Of a stretch of 64,000 nucleotides of DNA, positions 46,804-58,215 are shown one piece after another (the first letter of the stretch is position 1; each line of letters opens with the position of its first letter). The position numbers and the translations under genes were made by a program. The notes under the pieces are model-generated. The model had not been told where the DNA came from. It saw only the letters and a program-made list of their open reading frames with translations, and made no database searches. The DNA is taken from NCBI RefSeq assembly GCF_030272615.1, contig NC_081415.1, forward strand, positions 260,586,425-260,650,424. Reading direction: 5' to 3'. This DNA is from Cryptomeria japonica (taxonomy: Eukaryota; Streptophyta; Pinopsida; Cupressales; Cupressaceae).

Positions 46804-48424
46804 GATAATGCGCAACAAGAATTTTCATGTGCCTAGGTTTTTTATAATTCTTTCTATTTCTCAAGAGGAGTTATGTAGGGCTCAACAAAATCACTTCATA
46901 AAGCTAGGCATTCAAATTATTGGTAGAGATGGTGGAGCAGCTACAATCCTTAATTATGTTTTTATATTGGTTATTTAGCTATTTTTTAAAGTTTAGTTTA
47001 TATAGAATTGTTATTATTGTATCAACCTTTTTATAATTGTATTCTCTAAGGGGGCACGCCCATAGAATTAACATCTATTTTATAAAAATAAAAAATTAGT
47101 ATCTGTACAATTTTAAATTAAATATATTAAAATTAAATGACTATTATTTATCAAACATATTGTGTGAACAATAAGTGCATTTTCATATTCTATCACATTG
47201 ATCTATATCTAATTAAGTGATCTAGAAATTTCCCCTTGTTTTCTTTAGATTATATATTCCTCTTATCAAGAAGAGCTCGAATATTTGACTAATTAATATA
47301 GAAAGAGGGAAGGCCATTCCATTTCTCCTACTAAATATTTTGTTTATTCCTCTTCTCAAGACTTTGAATCTATTATTAATGATAATCATACATTTACACA
47401 ATTATCTTTGATGATCAAGGGAAAATAATTATGGTGATGGTGTCGACGGTTGTAGAACAAAAGTACTTTTTGGAGTGGAAGGAAAAAAGGTGATGGGAAG
47501 AGCATGTAGTGGAAGGTAAGACATAGGGTGGCCTAATTGTAGTAATTATAAAAGAATGGTTAAAATGTATAAGGTGGATGACATTGATGTGGGTGTTGAA
47601 ATTATTTAAATTGAAGGTTTATACCCTAGCTCCTTTGAACTAATTGCTAACATGTCTTGCCCCTCTTCATCTCTTAATAAAGTGTTTCACATGCACAATA
47701 AGATTCTAAATGAGTTTTAATTAAGATCAACATAATAAAGTTGACTGCCTCTTTATTAGAAAAATGAGAGGCAATGGAAGAGATTATAAATTGGAAATTA
47801 AATGGGACAAGAAGATTGAAGAATTGGAGAGGAATTTGGTGGAAATCAAAACCAATCTAAGGAAGTAGTGAAATTCAGTAAAGTCACTGTGAAAAACTCT
47901 ACCCAAAATATTAGTCTTGCAAGATAGGCTAAAGTCTGACAAAATGTAGGATCATGTTGCTCCCAATGTGAGAGCTATTGATAATAAAGCTTAGGTGGTG
48001 AAGAAGGTCATGAAGGATAACATCACATTTATGTATGTGCACTTGAAAGTGATAAAAGAGAGGTTGGCTTATACTCTAGCCCTTAACAAGTTATTAGTTT
48101 CAATTTTGTCTAGATACATTTTTATTTCTTTCTAGTTTTTAGTCTCTTACACGGGCTTGTATCTTATCTATCTTGTATTTTTGTTGTTATTTGGTTGTAT
48201 TTGGACCATTTAGTTATTACTTTATATATTTACTTTTCTCAAGGGTTGAAGCCCTTTCAAAAAATCCATTTTATCTTAGAGATAAAAAATGAACAAGTAT
48301 AATTAATGAAAATGTGATCTAGAATAAGTGGGTTCTTTGATTTACTTTATCTTAATCAAATGATGTGTGATTTAATGTTTTGATTCGATATTTGATTCAA
48401 ATGACCTAGGTAATACATTAATTA
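46804..48424. other. unassigned; possible relic of a LINE 3' region
   Basis: No gene. About 47760-48110 has broken plus-strand frames rich in Lys/Glu with a coiled-coil-like segment (KIEELERNLVEIKTNL), followed by T-rich sequence and an A-rich end near 48280-48300 (GAGATAAAAAATGAAC). Another A-rich end is at about 47080-47095. This resembles the layout of ORF3 plus 3' UTR in the LINE upstream, but I cannot show homology. Confidence 0.35.
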
Positions 48425-49894
48425 TGATAACTCATTGATGAACGAATAGTACCAAACCGGTACTGAGAGGGGGGGGGTGAATTAGTACAGACAAAAACAC
48501 ACTCTTAAACCGGTTTATCAGCAGGCACTATGCATTGACAGACAAACAGTAACACCAGTCCTTAAACAGAGTACAACTGGCAAAACCCAGAATAACTAAG
48601 ACAATCATAAACCGGTTGACACCTATCTTCTCATACAATCTAACACCTCATTTCCATTTCACCCTAATGCATGAACAGGTAATCTACCATCAAAGATATA
48701 CATATAAGCAACTAGATCAACATGATTCACCACTTGACAGAAAACAACATAGCATCACATGAAGAAGACATCACACATGACACACATATTTTTCACGTGG
48801 AAACCCAACTGGGAAAAACCACGGTGGGGATGAATACCCACAAGCTTGTTTTTGAACTCTTCAGAAGTCCTCTCTGTTAGGAGCCTTGTCCGGTTAAAGA
48901 CTGATACAATAGATTCTGTTAGGAACCGATCCTATTAGGGATCACCCGGTTAAGGGATGACTAGAATACCCGGTTAAGGGTTAAACCCTGTTAAAGGTTA
49001 CCTTGTTAGAGGATTTCAAGAACTCAATGGTTTTGAGTCACCTTGTTAAAGGATTTACAGCAAGCCGGTTAAAGCTACCCTGTTAAGGGATTTTCCAACT
49101 GTTGAGGTGGTTAGAGATCAACAGGTATTGCAATGATCTGGTAACAACACTCAATGCCAATGTAGAACTACTTAAGCTCCTCTTCACCTTCTGCACTTAC
49201 ACTCTGTAGGTATCACTTCTCTCCTCTGGTCTGGCAAGAATCACATATCTCTTCTCTTGGATACACACACACAACTTTTTCCAACAACCTTATAAAGAAA
49301 CACAACATCGACCTTATAGGAAATAAATAGGTTGGTAGCATAAACCCTAAACCCTAAACCTATTAGGTTAAGGAATTCAAACGGTTCAATCCTGACCGTT
49401 GAGCATACTGCATTAAATGTAATAGTCTTGATCCAATATCAAGACATTCTCCATCGTTCTTTTTCCATCGATTTCTTGGCAGTTGATAACCCATCACACG
49501 TTATCACCGTTTACAGACTTCGCACATTCCTGAGGTAGATAGGAACAATCTCCTTCATGCAAGATCCTTCACGTGCACAAGGCTTACATGGCAACATGAT
49601 CTGTTCTTCGTTACCATGCTAACTCATCACACAAAGTCACTAGTTGAGCCACACAGGCTTGAAGCACTTCAACTGGAAACCCTGAAGTTGAGACTACCAA
49701 TCATAGTCATACAACACTTCCATGTGTCGGTTCCCATAACCATATGTCGGTTCACCTTGAACAAACACACCGCTTCACTTTGGCACAAATGTCGGTTCAC
49801 AGTGTTATACCGGTTCTCTTCTCTTCATCATATTGACATCAATGACAACACATAATGTCATTATGTCCTCATACTAGTTCACATAATGCCAACA
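48425..49894 (-). repeat. copia B 3' LTR
   Basis: 1,470 bp, plus strand TGATAACTCATTG...ATAATGCCAACA, i.e. inverse of TGTTGGCATTAT...TTATCA of element A. It keeps the C-run near the end, the doubled telo-box (49342-49358) and the TATAAGG box (near 49313). Confidence 0.95.
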
Positions 49895-50091
49895 ATCTCC
49901 ACCTTTGGCATTGATGGCAATATACAAAGATATCTCTCCACTTCACATCTTCTCCCCCATTTTCTGCAGATATCTTCTCCGCTTCACATCTTTATCTCCC
50001 CCTTTTGCATTGATGGTAATATACAAAGATATCTCTCCGCTTCACATCTTCTCCCCCATTTTCTACAGATATCTTCTCCACTTCACATCTT
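49895..50091 (-). repeat. duplicated polypurine-tract region of copia B
   Basis: Two copies of a ~98-bp unit, 49895-49993 and 49994-50091; element A has one. Each starts (on the plus strand) ATCTCC[A/C]CC-TTT-GCATTGATGG. The tract next to the LTR reads AAAGGTGGAGAT on the minus strand (one G lost to T), the distal one AAAAGGGGGAGAT. Confidence 0.9.
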
Positions 50092-50239
50092 CTCCCCATT
50101 TGACAACAATGCCAAAGTGGAGGCACAAGCTTCCCTGCTTCATTATGTTGCTCCCCCTGAGGAGTAGCATCTGTCAACACATCAATCCTGAAAAAAAAAA
50201 TTGACTATGCAATACCTGATTGATGTGGAGCATATGCTT

Positions 50240-50428
50240 TTAGTTTACCTCCTAAAGGGGCAACACCCCTAATTCACCTCTTAAGTACATAAATGTAGCC
50301 TTTGGGAGAGGCTTGGTGAATATGTCTACTAACTACTCCTTACTGGAAACATGTTCTAGTGCAATCTCTTTGTTCTGGACCTTTTCCCTCAAGAAATGAT
50401 ACTTAAGTTCAAAGTGCTTGGTTCTAGA
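50240..50428 (-). pseudogene. copia B RNase H, C-terminal part
   Basis: Minus-strand continuation of RNase H downstream of element C: SRTKHFELKYHFLREK, EHVSSKE, VDIFTKPLPKA, GELGVLPL, ending TAA (plus 50240-50242). One TAG lies where A has CAG. The last five bases, 50424-50428 (CTAGA), are one side of the target duplication of element C. Confidence 0.85.
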
Positions 50429-51605
50429 TGTTGGCATTTTTTATGTTTATGTTGTGATTGTCATTGATGGACACACACTTGTATAGAGATCCCCTTTATA
50501 TGTATAAGCTAAGAGCTCAACCGGTATTTGTTCCAATCGGTATGTTGTATTCTAGTCTTTGGACTATTGATGATTTTGCAGAATGTGTTTCCCGGTCTGA
50601 AGCGGCATATTGACCTCAAGCAGTTCGTAGATCTCAACCGGTATGAAGGAGCAAAGTGGCATAACATATTCTTACTAGTCTTCATTTTTGTCAAACCGGC
50701 AATCGATATTTTGTATGAACCGGTAATACTTTGTGATGAGTTACCAACCGGCATTTTGTGATGAGTTATCAATCCACTGATTGATTGACGGTGCCGACAC
50801 ACTAACGGTGCTTTTTGTGTCGTGTTACTGAGTATGTCTAGATTCATTGAACCTAGGAAATTTTAATGTAATCCTATTGGACCGACATGAAATCAGATTT
50901 CTTTAAAAAGGACATCATGTCTAGGGTTTAAGGTGTTTGTTGTAGTTGTTATTGCTGAAAGGGTTTATGTTGTGGCTAGGGTTTAAGGTGGCTGTTGAGT
51001 TGTTGTAAGAGTGATCTTATCTGAGAAGATCAAGTTGTAACAGAAGGAGATAGAGAAGACTGAAGTAATGCTGAAATGCATTAGCAATGAACCATACTGG
51101 ATCTAACCAAGCAGTCTATGCTATAAGATAGATCAAACACTTGTTGATTACTCACATCTTTGACAAGTCTGTAGCCCTTAACCAGGTAGGCCCAAAAGCC
51201 TTTGTAAAATCCTCTAACAAGGTGCTTCACTTCTGTGAATCTAAAATCCTCTAACAAGGTAGTCTTTAATCGGACTTATCTCCTAACAGAGATTGAGATT
51301 CCTAACAGGATCTGTTCTGGTGAAGAACATTGTAAGACCTTAACCGGTCTGGTTTCTATTCTGCAGATAGTGACTTGTGAGTTCCATCTCACCGTGGTTT
51401 TTCCCAGTTGGGTTCCCATGTCAAATATCTTGTGTTATGGTTGTATTGATTTTGTGGGTGAATGCTTTATTTGCATTTTGGTTTGCATGTGTGATAATCA
51501 GTCTATCTGTTAGACTGTTTTACCGGTTTATCTTCAAACTGTGTAAGTGTTTGAGTACAGAGATTATTGGCATACTAATTCACCCCCCCCTCTTAGTATT
51601 CATCA
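50429..51605 (+). repeat. element C 5' LTR
   Basis: 1,177 bp. It contains the GTGGTTTTTCCCAGTTGGG block found also in the A and B LTRs, several CCTCTAACAAGGT boxes (51165-51330), and ends after a C-run with TCTTAGTATTCATCA. About 55 bases near 50935-50995, between two CTAGGGTTTAAGGTG copies, are missing from the 3' LTR. Confidence 0.95.
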
Positions 51606-51607
51606 AT

Positions 51608-51619
51608 TGGTATCAGAGC
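51608..51619 (+). promoter_or_regulatory. primer-binding site of element C, initiator tRNA-Met
   Basis: TGGTATCAGAGC two bases after the LTR end, as in elements A and B. Confidence 0.95.
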
Positions 51620-51655
51620 CTACCTTTCTATAAGTTTAACCACTTGGAAAGATAT

Positions 51656-52933
51656 ATGGGGGAATACACCTTGAGGGAACTTACTCAACAGCTCACTCAG
51701 TCTGAGAAAGCCTATGATGATCTTATGGTCAAATACAAGGCATCTCAAGCAAAAAGGAGAGAACATGCAGAGAAGCTGATGGAGCTATCTAAAAGTAGTT
51801 CTGAAGATGAAGCAAATATGGAAGCCATGATTGCAGAAGTAAATAAGCTAAATGATTCAAACTCCAATCTAAGAAAGGAGTTGGAAGGACTGACCATCCG
51901 GTTTAGTTAAGATCTTGAGAACCAAAGGAAAGCTGAAGATTGGGTAAAGGACAGAGATCATGAGATCTCCAAGTTGAAACAAGAGATTAGTGCACTGACT
52001 GCTCGCCTTCATGAGAGAAGGATGGAAAAGGAAGACATGCAAGGAGAACTGAACATAGCCATCTTTGAAAATGCAAGCCTAATGGAGACCAATACTGCTA
52101 TTTCCAAAGAACTCTCTGAGTCAAAGGAAATACTTGCTAAGTTTAGCAAAAGTATTGTCAAGCTAGAACAAAAGCTTGAGTCATCTAGACCGGTAAAGAA
52201 TACCAATGGTCTTGGTTTCTTTGGACATGAGGAAGGAGAATCCTCAGGAACAAATACTGAAGCATCAAAGAAGCAACCGACACTCAAAGGAAAAGGTAAG
52301 CAAAAATTCAAACCTGTTTGCTTTAATTGTCTTAAAGAAGGACACACTGCCAATGTATGTAGGAGCAAAACCTACAATAATTTTCCTTATTTTATCAACA
52401 ATGTACCTAGATCCAATAAGTTCAATGGACATTTTTATGCATGCAACAAGTTTGGGCATAGAGCATCTGAATGCAGGTCTGTCATGAACAATACCGGAAG
52501 ATATCCTCAGAGGACCCAAGGAGCTGGTCCAGAATCTTTTGTGAACCGAAACCCTAACTGGTTTAATGCCTACAATTATCAGTTAGACAACAATGGTTAT
52601 CAACTGACAACCAGATGGAAAGCAAACTATTGGATTTGTCATGGACACGATCACACTATTGCTACATGCAGAAGAAAGAATGGAAACATGAACAATGGAC
52701 CTTGGAGAGCACCTGGATTGGTTTGCTATCACAGAAACAAATTGGGTCACATTGCAAGATTTTGCAGAAGCAGAAAGAGTATATCTAATGATATATCGGT
52801 CACTCAAAAAGGAGAAGTTGATGTTGAAAAATTTCAAGAAGACATGAACAAAACCTGGAGGAAGAAACCAACAATGTTGGAAGAGGAACCGGTTTCTGCA
52901 CCTAGTGTAAAAATATCGGAACTGACAAACTAA
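51656..52933 (+). pseudogene. element C gag-like protein (coiled coil, four knuckles, one stop)
   Basis: From ATG 51656 one frame of about 425 codons with a single in-frame TAA at 51908. The first half is heptad-like and charged (KAYDDLMVKYKASQAK, LRKELEGL, then KQEISALTARLHERRMEKED), a likely coiled coil; the UBN2 capsid domain of copia gag is absent. The second half has four knuckle positions: CFNCLKEGHTANVC intact near 52319, YACNKFGHRASEC near 52436 (first Cys lost), WICHGHDHTIATC near 52633 (first Cys lost) and CYHRNKLGHIARFC near 52724 (second Cys lost). RNA binding is likely; particle formation would have to come from elsewhere. Confidence 0.8.
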
Positions 52934-53115
52934 GCTCCAAAAAGGCTTAGGGGGAGCAAACGGCGAAATAATTATGAACCCCCGGTTACACCGGTAAAAG
53001 ACCTTAACCGGTATGTAATACCTATCACTTGGTAGAAGACCAGAAATGGTAAAAGAGGCAAATTAGAGTTTACGCCCTAATAGAGGAGCATTAATGGTGG
53101 TAGGTGAGAGACATG

Positions 53116-53122
53116 TATAAAA
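53116..53122 (+). promoter_or_regulatory. internal TATA box upstream of the second ORF
   Basis: TATAAAA in the context ACATGTATAAAAGC, 257 bases before ATG 53379, followed by an AG-rich stretch without ATG-rich coding features. It could start a separate transcript for the second ORF. No experimental support; AT-rich words of this type also occur by chance. Confidence 0.45.
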
Positions 53123-53378
53123 GCATATTTCAAATCATTTCTCACTATCTGTTTTTGAGCGAAGAAAAGTTTTCAAGTGCAGAGTGACGAAAAGGCGATT
53201 TGAGCTAAGATTTCAAGAAATTGATAAATCTTGAAGGAGATTCAAATCCAGTTTGCAAGCGGTTGAGGAGAACACAAAGCGGCGATTTGGCAACCGACGG
53301 AGAGTGGAGTGAAGCAGAATCAGGAAGCCCTAAATTCACTTTATAAAGGTATTTTTCGTGTTCTTGAAATACTCAACA

Positions 53379-56300
53379 ATGGCTTCCGCATCTCATACCA
53401 GTTCTAGTACATCCATTGAGTCAGAAAGTTTTATTCAGAGGAAGTCCAAATATAATGCCTTATCACAAGTTCTGGCTGGAGTCATAGTTGAAGAAGGAAT
53501 TTCAGATTATATTGATTGCAAAATAGAAGACCTAGGGTCTTTAGCTATTCACACCCAATTAGGTTTATTTTGCGGCAAGGACAAAAAGATCAAACCAAAG
53601 TTTAGTATCCTAGAGAAGAAGAAACTCCATAATGCAGTATACCATCTGGAAGATTTTACGGAGGATCATATCAGAATCATTTTGAGCAGAGTCCATGGTG
53701 ACAAGATGTACCTGGAGAGGACGCATGATATCATGCCTCAGACAATTCATGCAGTCACTAGTTTCTGTAACATAGGGGAAGTGCCAGCCCTAAGAACGGT
53801 AAGCAAAACCGAAATGGCCAAGCTCACCAGTTCAACAAGTGACTCACGGGGTATGACAGTTAATCCTATCAAGGATGATTTGGTGAAATATGCCTGCATG
53901 GTGATAGGCTACAAAACATTCTCAGCCAGTAGGATTAATTTTGTATCTGCTGCAGCGGTAAATGCCGCTTACCAGATGATTAAAGAGGATGCATCATTTG
54001 ACCTATACACCGGTATGCAGAGGCAACTCCTGTTGAATCTAAAGGCAATCAAAAAGGAAAATGCACCGAGGTTTAAGTTTGGACAACTACTGGTAGGGTT
54101 TTTCTTCTATTTCCAAGGCTACTTTCCTGGAATAGGAGATGTCCAGTGGTCTCCTGACCAACCGATAACCAAGCAGATCAAGGAAAGCATACAAGCCATT
54201 GGAACCGGTTACCCTGAAGTACTGAACAAATATTCTGATGAATTCAGAAGAAAGATGAGTCAAAGGGTAAGGATCTTAGGTGATATCATTACGAAATATG
54301 AAGATGACATCTGTTTCACCATTCAGGTGGACAAATGCTTAGTGGAGGCTGTTGAGCCTAGAATGGAGGAAGTGGAGCCAATGGGCTATGAGGTCATGTA
54401 TGATACGCTGGAAGGGTATGCCTCAACCCTTATTGCCTTGCCTCTTGATCCTAAGGATAAAAAGACCGGAACCTACTTGGAGAGGATTGCACCGGCTGAA
54501 GAACCATCTATTAAGAAAGGAAAATAACCGGCAGCAAAGAAAGCCAAGGCAGTGCCTGCAGCATCGACACCGGCTACCACTGCAACTCCAAGAGTGACCA
54601 AGCAGTCACCTGCAAAGAAGAAACCGGAGGTGACACCGGCAAAAGTCTTTGAAAGAAAAAGGAAGACTAAGACAAATGAACCGGACTCTAAAGAGACCGA
54701 GTCTGATGAAAAGCCAAAGAAGGCCAGACCGACAAAGAAAATGAAGAAGAATGAACCGGCAGCATCCGCACCAGTAAATATTGATATCTCCTCATACAAA
54801 CCTTTGACACATTTTCAAAGGACAGTTAAGAATATTAGGAGAAAATTACTTCATGAATTAGTAGATTATTATGATGATTTTAGTGATGAGGAGAAGGAAG
54901 AAGTATTACAGGAAATCATTATTTATTTGTGCAAAAATGACCAGTCACCATCAGAGATTAAATCTCAAACACAGGATTCTTTATTTAAAGCATTAGATAA
55001 CAAATGGCGCATTGTCATTGAAAAAGAACAGGAGATTAGGGAGAAAGTCTTTTCACAGTACTTTCCCGACCTCTCAAATTCAGAATTATTTGATGTCCTG
55101 GATCAAAATAAAGGACTCTTCTTCACAAGGAGAAGAAGACTCTGGTTGTTGGAGGGGAGAATTGATGATGTTGAAAAAGATACTCATTAGCATATGGATT
55201 ATGCTATCAACTCTCACAAAGAAAGAATGGCCAACCTCCAAGCGGAAAAAGAACCAGTTGTATCCAAACCGGATGAAGTTTTTGATGAAGAAGGAAACCT
55301 GATTGAAGAACCAATCGACACTATTGATGTCGATGCCCTGGATGTAGAAGATGTCACTCAGGACATACCTTCTGAGGGAACAGAACAGGGGCAACAAGCT
55401 GAATACGGTGGTGAGCAAGCTAAGGACACACAGAAAGCGGCTAAGGAACAGGAAGAGAAGAAGAAGAGGGATGAAGATGAGAAAAAGAGAAAAGAGGAAG
55501 AGGAGAAATGAAAAATGAAGAAAAGAAGAAGAAGGAAGAGGAAGAAAAGAAGAAGAAGGAAGAGGAAGAGAAGAAAAAGAAGGAAGCGGAAGAAAAGAGG
55601 AAGAAGGAAGAGGAAGAAAAGAAGAAGAAGGAAGAGGAAGAAAAGAAGAAGAAGGAAGAGGAAGAAAAGAAGAAGAAGGAAGAGAAAGAGAAAGAAGAGG
55701 AGAAGAGGAAAGAAGTAGATAGGAAAAAGAAAGAAGAGGAAGAAAAGGAAGAAGAACAGAAGAAAGAAGCAGAGAAAAGGAAGAAGGAAGATGCAGACAA
55801 GGCAGGGAAAGCAATGGAGAGCACACAGATGGAGACTCCGAAGGCAACCGGGAGTCAAGCCAAACCGACTGATATCTCTAGTCCCATCGATCTCTAGTCT
55901 GCAAGTGAGTTGGAGCTTATGCAGAGCATCAAGGTTGCTCAAGAGCGCCTTGAAATCATCTGAAGGAAGAAGGAGCAAGATATCATTCAAGCGGCTGTAG
56001 ACACCCTTACCGGTTTGATCCCTAGTACTAATCTTCCTAACACTGAATCATCACTAGCACAACTCAAACTACTATGTACTGTAGTGGATGATTAGGTGCA
56101 GAGCCTGGAAGAAGCAGCTGAGGCAAATGTCAAGAAAGAGCATCAAAAGGCTCTTAACATTGCTCTGGTAAAAAAGTTGAATGAGCTCCAGTCTGAACTT
56201 CTTAAAGACCAAAAGGATATCAGGGATGCTTTGGATGAGGGAAACTTGCTACTAAGCAAAATTTGTCAACCCCATCTATTTTGTGATGATGTGCTAACTC

Positions 56301-56677
56301 AACAGAAAAAGCTTCAAACAGACTTACAATCCTACTTGAGCACATTTAAGCCACCCTATGATTCCTTTGCAACTTATGGGCAAACCGTTCACCGGTTCCA
56401 AATCCAGTCAGCCAAGATGGAGCAAGAGATCAGTACACGATCTAAGGATTTGCAGGAGCTTCAATTGGTTTTACTTCCATGTCTGCAAATTCTTCAGAAG
56501 TGTTATATGAACCTGGATGCCCTGACAGTCATGCAAGAGCTGAGCATAGTTGATGCCATGGAGAAATAGGTATACAAGATGCAAACAGAAAAAGAAGTAA
56601 CCACCTCCTTACTTGAGTCCTGGTCTCTATCCATGAAACAATTTTTGCAGGACTATAAATCGGTTATTGACAAATAT
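53379..56677 (+). pseudogene. element C second ORF, unknown function (stops and one frameshift)
   Basis: ATG 53379 opens a frame that runs, with stops at 54525, 55188 and 55509, then after a one-base-type shift near 55510 continues in the next frame with stops near 55895, 55961, 56093 and 56567: about 1,100 codons in all. Residues 1-380 look folded (helical, e.g. YHLEDFTEDHIRIILSR, FKFGQLLVGFFFYFQGYF). Then a Lys/Pro/Ala-rich basic stretch, a helical segment (RKLLHELVDYYDDFSDEE), an acidic part, a pure K/E repeat (55440-55790), and a final helical domain (56096-56569). I do not recognise a family. No catalytic motif of a polymerase or nuclease is seen. Confidence 0.75.
55440..55790 (+). repeat. 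24-bp minisatellite coding (E4K4)-type repeats
   Basis: Purine-only tract built of GAAGAGGAAGAAAAGAAGAAGAAG-like 24-bp units, about nine clear copies from 55510 with degenerate ends. It encodes alternating EEEE/KKKK blocks, the signature of a stable single alpha-helix. Overlapping ORFs on the minus strand (Leu/Phe/Ser-rich) are shadows. Confidence 0.92.
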
Positions 56678-57066
56678 TATTCATTATTGTCATAAACTTT
56701 TATTCTTTCAATATCAAATTGAAATAGGGTTATTCAGCGGTACTTTATCATTGTTGGCAAAGGGCAAGAAGTATTTGGTTTTGGTTTTAAATTTTGATCT
56801 TCTGATAAAGGGGGAGAAGTACTCTATCTTTTTTTTTAGAAGAATAGGGAGAAGTATCTGGTTTTGGAATTTTGATATATGTTTTGATATATGCTATATG
56901 CTCTGATATCTCAATGTTTATGCTCTGTATGCAACATTGCTATACATTGTATTGATTAAGGGATAGTGTATATGCTTAGGGGGAGCAATTTTGTTAATAG
57001 CATGTTTTTTATTGTAAAACACTTAGATGTCAAAATTTTATTTTCCTAAGTGTTGCCATCAATGCC

Positions 57067-57078
57067 AAAGGGGGAGAT
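57067..57078 (+). promoter_or_regulatory. polypurine tract of element C
   Basis: AAAGGGGGAGAT immediately before the 3' LTR. A second similar GGGGGAG stretch occurs at 56810-56817, and AGGGGGAGCAA at 56979-56989. Confidence 0.9.
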
Positions 57079-58215
57079 TGTTGGCATTTTTGATGTTTAT
57101 GTTGTAATTGTCATTGATGGACACACATTTGTATAGAGATCCCCTTTATATGTATAAGCTAAGAGCTCAATTGGTATTTGTTCCAACCGATATGTTGTAT
57201 TCTAGTCTTTGGACTATTGATGATTTTGCAGAATGTGTTTCCCGGTCTGAAGCGGCATATCGACCTCAAGCGGTTTGTTGATCTCAACTAGTACGAAGGA
57301 GCAAAGCGGTATAACATATTCTTACCAGTCTTCATTTTTGTCAAACCGGCAACCGGTATTTTGTATGAACCAGTAATACTTTGTGATGAGTTACCAACTG
57401 ACATTTTGTGATGAGTTATCAATCCACCGATTGATTAACGGTGCCGACACACTGACGATGCTTTTTGTGTCATGTTACTGAGTATTTCTAGATTCATTGA
57501 ACCTAGGAAATTGTAATGTAATCCTATTGGACCAACATGAAATCAGATTCCTTTAAAAAGAACATTATGTCTAGGGTTTAAGGTGGTTGTTGAGTTGTTG
57601 TAAGAGTGATCTTATCTGAGAAGATAAAGTTGTAACATAAGGAGATAGAGAAGACTGAAGTAATGCTGGAATGCATTAGCAGTGAACCATACTGGATCTA
57701 ACCAAGCAGTCTATGCTATAAGATAGATCAAACACTTATTGATTACTCACATCTTTGACAAGTCTGTAGCCCTTAACCGGGTAGGCCCAAAAGCCTTTGT
57801 AAAATCATCTAACAAGGTGCTTCACTTCTGTGAATCTAAAATCCTCTAACAAGGTAGTTTTTAATCGGACTTATCTCCTAATAGAGATTGAGATTCCTAA
57901 CAAGATCTGTTCTAGTGAAGAACATTGTAAGACCTTAACCAGTCTGACCTTAACCGGTCTAGTTTCTACTCTGCAGATAGTGACTTGTGAGTTCCATCTC
58001 ATTGTGGTTTTTCCCAGTTGGGTTTCCACGTCAAATATCTTGTGTTATGGTTGTATTGCTTTTGTGGGTGAATGCTTTATTTGCATTTTGGTTTGCATGT
58101 GTGATAACCAGTCTGTCTGTTAGACTGTTTTACCAGTTTATCTTCAAACTGTGTAAGTGTTTAAGTACAGATATTATTGGCATACTAACTTACCCCCCCC
58201 TCTTAGTATTCATCA
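57079..58215 (+). repeat. element C 3' LTR
   Basis: 1,137 bp. Mostly transition differences from the 5' LTR by eye, many at CG or CNG sites, plus the ~55-bp gap and a short duplication near 57940. Followed by the CTAGA duplication. Confidence 0.95.

Larger units (their letters stand above)
50429..58215 (+). mobile_element. LTR retrotransposon C: gag plus a long second ORF, no polymerase
   Basis: 7,787 bp flanked by a perfect CTAGA duplication (50424-50428, 58216-58220). LTRs 50429-51605 and 57079-58215 start TGTTGGCATTTTT and end AGTATTCATCA. The primer site TGGTATCAGAGC lies at 51608-51619 and a polypurine tract at 57067-57078. Inside are a gag-like ORF (51656-52933) and a second long ORF (53379 to about 56677), and nothing resembling protease, integrase, RT or RNase H. 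It is therefore non-autonomous. Shared LTR termini, primer site and tract with elements A and B suggest that a copia element of that family supplied the enzymes. Confidence 0.93.

Noticed and set aside
49341-49360. Interstitial telomere repeat
   Set aside because: Only two to three CCCTAAA units, conserved at the same place in every LTR of the family, so a promoter telo-box rather than telomeric DNA.
49616-50204. Plus-strand ORFs over the B polypurine region
   Set aside because: Antisense to LTR and tract sequence of copia B; the repeated peptide reflects the 98-bp duplication.
55086-55990. Long minus-strand ORFs rich in Leu, Phe and Ser opposite the K/E repeat
   Set aside because: They are the reverse complement of a purine-only minisatellite (GAA/GAG/AAG), which leaves no stop codons by composition alone.
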